This document shows, piece after piece, positions 29,715 through 33,781 of a stretch of DNA of 33,781 nucleotides. A model generated the notes under the pieces. It ran no database searches. It saw only the letters and a program-made list of their open reading frames with translations, and was not told where the DNA came from. Origin of the DNA: a virus; IMG/VR virus record IMGVR_UViG_3300007363_000062, positions 1 to 33,781 of that record; one strand, 5' to 3'. How positions within the stretch are numbered: position 1 is the first letter of the stretch; every line of letters begins with the position of its first letter. Made by a program: the position numbers and the translations under genes.

Positions 29715-29884
29715 AGGGCCTCCTCAGACAGAAAGGTTTGGTCCATCGCGTGAGGCTCGATGGGTTTGCCAATCTGCCGGTGAGGGGGGCAGGCCCCTAT
29801 GGTGCTAGACGCTAGGCGCGTCTGGTGTGAAGAGACTACCGTCAACGATTTGACATGTCAAGCCAAATCGTCAACGGTTTGACG
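29715..29884. promoter_or_regulatory. repeat-rich regulatory gap upstream of the capsid gene
   Basis: 170 bases without a gene. Direct repeat GTCAACGATTTGAC (29841-29854) and GTCAACGGTTTGAC (29870-29883), 29 bases apart (13 of 14 identical); 12-bp palindrome TTGACATGTCAA (29850-29861); inverted repeat ACGATTTG (29845-29852) with CAAATCGT (29864-29871). A second direct repeat GACGCTAGGC is at 29808-29817 and 29881-29890. On the minus strand TTGACA, 17 bases, TAGTCT gives a possible promoter for the capsid gene. A stem AGACGC/GCGTCT (29807-29823) follows it. Confidence 0.55.
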
Positions 29885-30931
29885 CTAGGCTCCGCGTTCC
29901 AGCCGGGACAGCGCCCGCGCGGCCGCGTCGGCGGTCGTCCTCGGGCCGGTGACTTTCGGGGCTTCCCCGGCCGACCGGCTCAAGGCCGGGGCTTTGGGGG
30001 CCTGTGCAACTTCCCGGAGCACGGTTTCCCGCATCCGGCCGCTGTCCGCCGTCATCTTCTCGGCGTAGACCTCGAGATAGGCCTGTCGGAAGCTCATGGA
30101 CGGCCGGCGGCGTTCACGGGCGGCCTGCTGGGAGTCCTCGCGGAGCTTGTCGAGCACGGCCTGCTGGAACGGGGTCAGGCTCCCATCCTCCGCAAGCGGC
30201 CCGAACCCCGGCCATTCCGTCGCCTTCTGGATGGTGGTCTGAATGGCGGCGTATTGCGCCTGTTCCTGCTGGGCGCGTTCCCGCTCCTTGACCTGGCGCT
30301 CGATGGGGGTGAGCCGCTGATCGAGGGCGTGCCGGACCTGCCACTGGAGCAGCTTTTCCAGCCCCTCCGGGGAGTAGGTGCGCTGCCCGTTCCCGAGGTC
30401 GAGGTCAGGCTCCGGCCGCGCCTCGGCCGAGGGCGGGGCCTGCGGGGCCTGTCCCGTCTGGAGAAACCGCTGAAACGCCGGGTTGAGGGTCGCCAGCTCG
30501 GCCAGAAGCGCCTCTGGCTCCCCATGGATGCCGCTGGCAATCTGCTCCACCGCCGAGCGGAGTTCCGCGGCCTGCTGTTCCAGCACCCCGCGTTCCGTCG
30601 TCCACTTCTCCTGCCCGCGCTTGAGGCCGGAGCCGATCATCTTCAGCACCTTGGAGCGGGGGATGTAGTGCTCGCGGCCGTCCGGCTTGCGGGCGTCCTT
30701 GAAGCCAAACTCCGCGAGCAGGGCTTCGATCTCCGTGTCCTCCGGGTTCGCGGTAGGGGTGTCGACGACGGGGGCGGGCGGCTCGGCCGGGGCCGTCTCC
30801 ACGGGGGCCGGGTTCTCATCGCCGGGGTCGGTGCCGGACTCGAAGGCATCGAATGCCTGACTGGCGATCTCGGCGGTGGGCGTCGGGGCGGCTGCGTCAG
30901 CAGCGGGGGTCGATTCGGGCATCTCGGACAT
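29885..30931 (-). CDS. scaffold-like protein
   Basis: 348 aa, ATG 30931 abutting the terminase stop. Strongly acidic and Ala/Pro-rich N-terminus (AADAAAPTPTAEIA, ESGTDPGDENPAPVETAP), a helical centre (LKRGQEKWTTERGVLEQQAAELRSAVEQI and RQVKERERAQQEQAQYAAI) and a basic/Ala-rich C-terminus (SRSAGEAPKVTGPRTT). Position between terminase and capsid genes is where scaffolding proteins lie. The acidic N-terminus with a coiled coil is typical. No protease is visible. Confidence 0.65.
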   Translation of the reverse strand: MSEMPESTPAADAAAPTPTAEIASQAFDAFESGTDPGDENPAPVETAPAEPPAPVVDTPTANPEDTEIEALLAEFGFKDARKPDGREHYIPRSKVLKMIGSGLKRGQEKWTTERGVLEQQAAELRSAVEQIASGIHGEPEALLAELATLNPAFQRFLQTGQAPQAPPSAEARPEPDLDLGNGQRTYSPEGLEKLLQWQVRHALDQRLTPIERQVKERERAQQEQAQYAAIQTTIQKATEWPGFGPLAEDGSLTPFQQAVLDKLREDSQQAARERRRPSMSFRQAYLEVYAEKMTADSGRMRETVLREVAQAPKAPALSRSAGEAPKVTGPRTTADAAARALSRLERGA

Positions 30932-32419
30932 TTACCGTCTCCTGTAGCGCAACCGGGAGGCCGATTGGCCTTCCCGCATCCACGACATCCACTCCGGCTC
31001 GCTCCGCGACTGCGGGGCGGCCGTCACACTCAACATCCCGGACGAAATCGCGAAATAGGCCAGCGCCACGATCCAGTGATCGAACTTGTGGTCGGCCATC
31101 TTCCGAGGATTCTTGTCGTCCCACCGCATTTTGGGGAGGTACTTCGCCAGCATCGGACAGCCGGGCTCGTAGATCTGGAACCGGGGCACGCCGGGCTCGA
31201 CTTCTTCCCCCAAGAGCGTATGAATCGCGTCCGCGTAGAGCACCCGGTCGTTGATCGAGCACTCAATCGGCACCCCGCCCCTCTCCAAATGGTCTTTGAC
31301 CGTCACGACGTCGCCGGTTTTCGTGTCGATCACCGGGTCGGCGTAGGTCATCACGACCGGGGTGTCCCCGACGAGTTCCCGCGTCACCGCCTGGATCTGT
31401 TTGGACAGGTCCGGGGCGATCGTCTGGAACCACGTTTCCTCGTGGAACGCGATAATCCGCTTCCCCACCACCGCCAACCAGACACAGACCGCCGGATCAG
31501 GGTAGAAGCCCATGTCAAAGGCCCGATAGACCTGAATCCACGGCACCTGCAACAGCGGGACGCCGCCGATCTTGGGTAACTCGGGGATGTAGTGGTAGGG
31601 CTGGCCGTCTTTCTTCGGATGGACCGTGAACAGCGTGCGGGCATCCATCCGCACGCCGTCGATCCACGCCGCCCGGAAGTGCGCCGGCACCCCCGCAAAC
31701 TGCTTGAGGTATTCCGCCTCGTCCAGTGAGGGGTTATCCGTCCGGTGGACCGGAATATGGCACCAGTCCGCCGGGTCGTAGGCGGGATCTTCGAGGGGAT
31801 CGACCGTCTGGTCGACGAAGTACTTGTCCAGCTCCTCGATCGACTCCCCGATGGGGTTTCCGCCGTAGATCTCACAGATGAAGTAGGGCTGCGTCCCGTC
31901 CGCCCGCTTCGCTACACGGAGCGACGGGGCCAGCGTCCGCAAATGCTCCCACTTGATCTGCGGGGCTTCATCGACAAACAGGATCGCCGCCTCCGCGCCG
32001 ACGATCTTGTCGACGTCGTTCTCGTCCTCGCACTGCCGGTAGAACCCGACCGACCCGTTGGGATACGTCGCCGTGCCCTGGTTGTCATTCCACCCGGTAT
32101 CGACCCCGCCCCACAGCGTCCGCATCTCCCCCCGGAGATAGCGCAGGTGGTTCAACCGCAAGTCCGGCATGTTCCGCCGGACCACGACGTAACTCAGCCC
32201 AGGTATCGCCATCGCGAGCGCGTGCAACACCCCGCGCCGGATCAGGAAGCTCTTGCCCCCGCCGCGATTCCCCCGCAGAAAAAACTTGCTCGGCCCCTCC
32301 CCCGTCCGCACCCGACGGGCAATCCGCTGGACCGTCGCGAGCTGCGTCCCCGGATGCGGATCGAAGAAGACCTCAGAGTGATCTCCTGAGCCGATGGTGA
32401 ACGCGTAGGGACTCGCCAG
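30932..32419 (-). CDS. terminase large subunit, apparent CTG start
   Basis: 495 aa if it begins at CTG 32419, with GGGAGG nine bases upstream. The first ordinary start in the frame, GTG 32311, would lose 36 residues with a clearly protein-like sequence (FDPHPGTQLATVQRIARRV) that includes the usual terminase start HPxQ. Motifs: Walker A RGNRGGGKS (about 49-57), Walker B AILFVDE (about 146-151) and nuclease residues in RAFDMGFYPDPA (about 302) and KFDHWIVALAYF near the C-terminus. It is the ATPase and nuclease that packages DNA. No small terminase subunit was identified. It starts within a few bases of the stop of the truncated gene. Confidence 0.9.
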   Translation of the reverse strand: MASPYAFTIGSGDHSEVFFDPHPGTQLATVQRIARRVRTGEGPSKFFLRGNRGGGKSFLIRRGVLHALAMAIPGLSYVVVRRNMPDLRLNHLRYLRGEMRTLWGGVDTGWNDNQGTATYPNGSVGFYRQCEDENDVDKIVGAEAAILFVDEAPQIKWEHLRTLAPSLRVAKRADGTQPYFICEIYGGNPIGESIEELDKYFVDQTVDPLEDPAYDPADWCHIPVHRTDNPSLDEAEYLKQFAGVPAHFRAAWIDGVRMDARTLFTVHPKKDGQPYHYIPELPKIGGVPLLQVPWIQVYRAFDMGFYPDPAVCVWLAVVGKRIIAFHEETWFQTIAPDLSKQIQAVTRELVGDTPVVMTYADPVIDTKTGDVVTVKDHLERGGVPIECSINDRVLYADAIHTLLGEEVEPGVPRFQIYEPGCPMLAKYLPKMRWDDKNPRKMADHKFDHWIVALAYFAISSGMLSVTAAPQSRSEPEWMSWMREGQSASRLRYRRR

Positions 32420-32420
32420 G

Positions 32421-33781
32421 CTATTGGTCCTCCCGGACCTGCACGGAGCCCAGCACGTAGGTCGCGGTGCCGGTGACGGCCCGCGCAGCGAGCGTCAACA
32501 CCTCGCCCGGCTGGAGCAGCAATTCGGCATCGCTCAGGGGGAAGTTGCCGCCCCCACTCTGCCCCAGCATGAGCGTCGTCTCGATCTGCTCATTGGACGC
32601 GACCGTGCACGTCGTCGCGCCCTGATCCCACTCGGTGACGCTGTTGGTGGAAAACGCCGAGAAATTGACCGGCCCCACCAGTGTGGGATTCCGGAGGAGC
32701 GCGAACGCGACCGGCGTCGCGTCATCATGCGAAGCGGAGAGCGACAACACGCGCACGACGGCCTGATTGGGCCGCGCCGCCACGGTCAACCCGTTCCTGA
32801 TCGAGAACAGCGGATAGTAGGTGCTGGCCGTGGAGCCGACCAACCCATTGGTTTCCCGCTGAAACGAGCCCCGCGGCCCCACCAGCCGGATCTCCCCTTC
32901 AATGAAGCCCGCGAAACTGGCGACCGAGACCGCGACATTCGTCGTCGACCCCGCCGAATAGGCCGTCATCGTGAACGGAAACGACGGCTGGGTGAACGTG
33001 ACCCCCGTCCGGCTATTCGGGAAATTGAACGTGTGGCAGGTGACGAAGTCGGCATTGTTCCCGCCCTCGTCCGGCACCTCCACCTGACACGTCACCGTGC
33101 CAAAGCCCAGATACTGCACGCCGATCTGAAACACGTTCCCTTTGGACGGGTCCAACTGAAAGCGCGTCGTATCCGTGCCATCGCACCGGTCGCCATTCCA
33201 GTCCGACTGCGGCACCCAGGTATCCGTCGAGGCCACGCCCGCGACGGTTTCCACGTCCGCCCCCGCCGCCGGGACGCCCGCCCCCGTTTGCGCGAGGCTG
33301 AACGTGCCACTTTTCGGCCCCGCATCCGAGGCCAGGAACACCACCGTCGCCCCCACCGCTGACGCCGTCCAGCCCGGAAACGTCCCCAGACTGATCTCGT
33401 ACGCGGTGCGCGTCGTGCTGCCGTTATTGGTCGCCGTCACCGTCACCGTGGACGTGTCCGGCAGCGTCACCACGTACTCATTCGTCGCCGTGGACGCCGT
33501 CGTCACCGTGAGCGTGTGGATCTCCCGCACCCCCCCCGTGACATGCAACAACCCGAAGCTCGTCCCGTTGTAACCGAAATAAATCCCCGACTCGGACGTC
33601 CCATACCCCGCGACCACAATCGACGCCGCCACCGGGGCCGACCAGACCGCCGTAAACCGCCCGACGACCCCCTGCCCCGGCCGATACCGCAACCGCCGCC
33701 GACTCTGGAGCGTCCCGTAGGAATACGCCGTCGTCCCCGTCGACACCGTAAAGAGATTGTTCGCGACCGCCGCCCCCCCCC
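32421..33781 (-). CDS. structural protein, 5' end beyond the window
   Basis: The frame is open from the right edge to TAG 32423-32421. A GTG at 33746 is a possible start, but in-frame sequence before it (AVANNLFTVSTGTTAY) reads on without a stop, and the opening SYGTLQSRRRLRYRPGQG also continues from it. So the gene is truncated at its 5' end. Beta-rich: FTAVWSAPVA, LTVTTASTATNEYVVTLPDTSTVTV, ASDAGPKSGTFSLAQ, GVASTDTWVPQSDWNGD and FQLDPSKGNVFQIGVQYLG. Proteins with the SKRxLRYRPGQ opening and PxKxNVYQI segments are found among virion proteins of several phage groups (from memory). A decoration or minor structural role is likely. Confidence 0.72.
   Translation of the reverse strand, partial: GGAAVANNLFTVSTGTTAYSYGTLQSRRRLRYRPGQGVVGRFTAVWSAPVAASIVVAGYGTSESGIYFGYNGTSFGLLHVTGGVREIHTLTVTTASTATNEYVVTLPDTSTVTVTATNNGSTTRTAYEISLGTFPGWTASAVGATVVFLASDAGPKSGTFSLAQTGAGVPAAGADVETVAGVASTDTWVPQSDWNGDRCDGTDTTRFQLDPSKGNVFQIGVQYLGFGTVTCQVEVPDEGGNNADFVTCHTFNFPNSRTGVTFTQPSFPFTMTAYSAGSTTNVAVSVASFAGFIEGEIRLVGPRGSFQRETNGLVGSTASTYYPLFSIRNGLTVAARPNQAVVRVLSLSASHDDATPVAFALLRNPTLVGPVNFSAFSTNSVTEWDQGATTCTVASNEQIETTLMLGQSGGGNFPLSDAELLLQPGEVLTLAARAVTGTATYVLGSVQVREDQ

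Noticed and set aside
29855-31579. Plus-strand 574-codon frame across the scaffold and terminase genes
   Set aside because: Same mirror effect: Arg/Gly/Leu-rich low-complexity translation without motifs, opposite to genes with recognisable terminase motifs.

Overview
The window is most of the genome of a temperate, probably short-tailed (podovirus-like) phage of an unidentified bacterium with a GC-rich genome. It is very GC-rich, densely packed and almost all on the minus strand. It carries integrase, repressor, phage recombination genes, large terminase, capsid and portal genes, but no recognisable tape measure, tail tube or sheath. The initiation-site core next to the integrase is the 3' half of a tRNA that looks like initiator tRNA-fMet. 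Early genes lie on one side of that core and late genes on the other, so this looks like an intact attP, meaning excised or virion DNA rather than a prophage end. The right edge cuts a structural gene, so the phage continues beyond the window. The host cannot be named from this sequence.

Layout. (1) 1-1.3 kb: left edge with a plus-strand membrane-protein cargo gene of lower GC lying antisense to the end of the early operon. (2) 1.3-10.75 kb, minus strand: a long early operon read leftwards. It holds a Cro-like regulator, small zinc-ribbon and HTH proteins, a cluster of tiny membrane proteins, an ERF annealing protein and YqaJ-type exonuclease, HNH and PD-(D/E)XK nucleases, a DNA methyltransferase and a replication initiator-like protein. 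Most junctions are ATGA, GTGA or TAATG overlaps, which implies translational coupling. (3) 10.75-13.3 kb, plus strand: divergent control region, a repressor-like HTH gene, tyrosine integrase, attP with candidate arm-type repeats, a near-consensus sigma70 promoter and three small genes. (4) 13.4-15.0 kb, minus strand: small membrane proteins and a DUF5675 protein, the likely lysis module. (5) 15.0-33.8 kb, minus strand and read leftwards: truncated structural protein, terminase, scaffold-like protein, major capsid, decoration-like protein, an unknown enzyme-like protein, FkbM methyltransferase, a hypothetical gene, portal, zinc protein, LAGLIDADG homing endonuclease, head-tail adaptor fused to a tail fibre, tail protein, fibre-like protein and four likely internal virion proteins.

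How it works together. The two divergent regulators at 10.5-11.3 kb probably decide lysogeny, with a perfect 17-bp inverted repeat between them as the likely operator. Integrase would act at the fMet-type core. ERF plus the YqaJ exonuclease form a recombination pair. The late block builds and fills the capsid.

Most notable points: a homing endonuclease gene that has taken over the original start of the adaptor gene, leaving the adaptor with a duplicated start region and apparently an ATC start; an adaptor-fibre fusion; an integrase with Pro where the first catalytic Arg is expected; attP arm repeats; and a repeat-rich regulatory gap upstream of the capsid gene.
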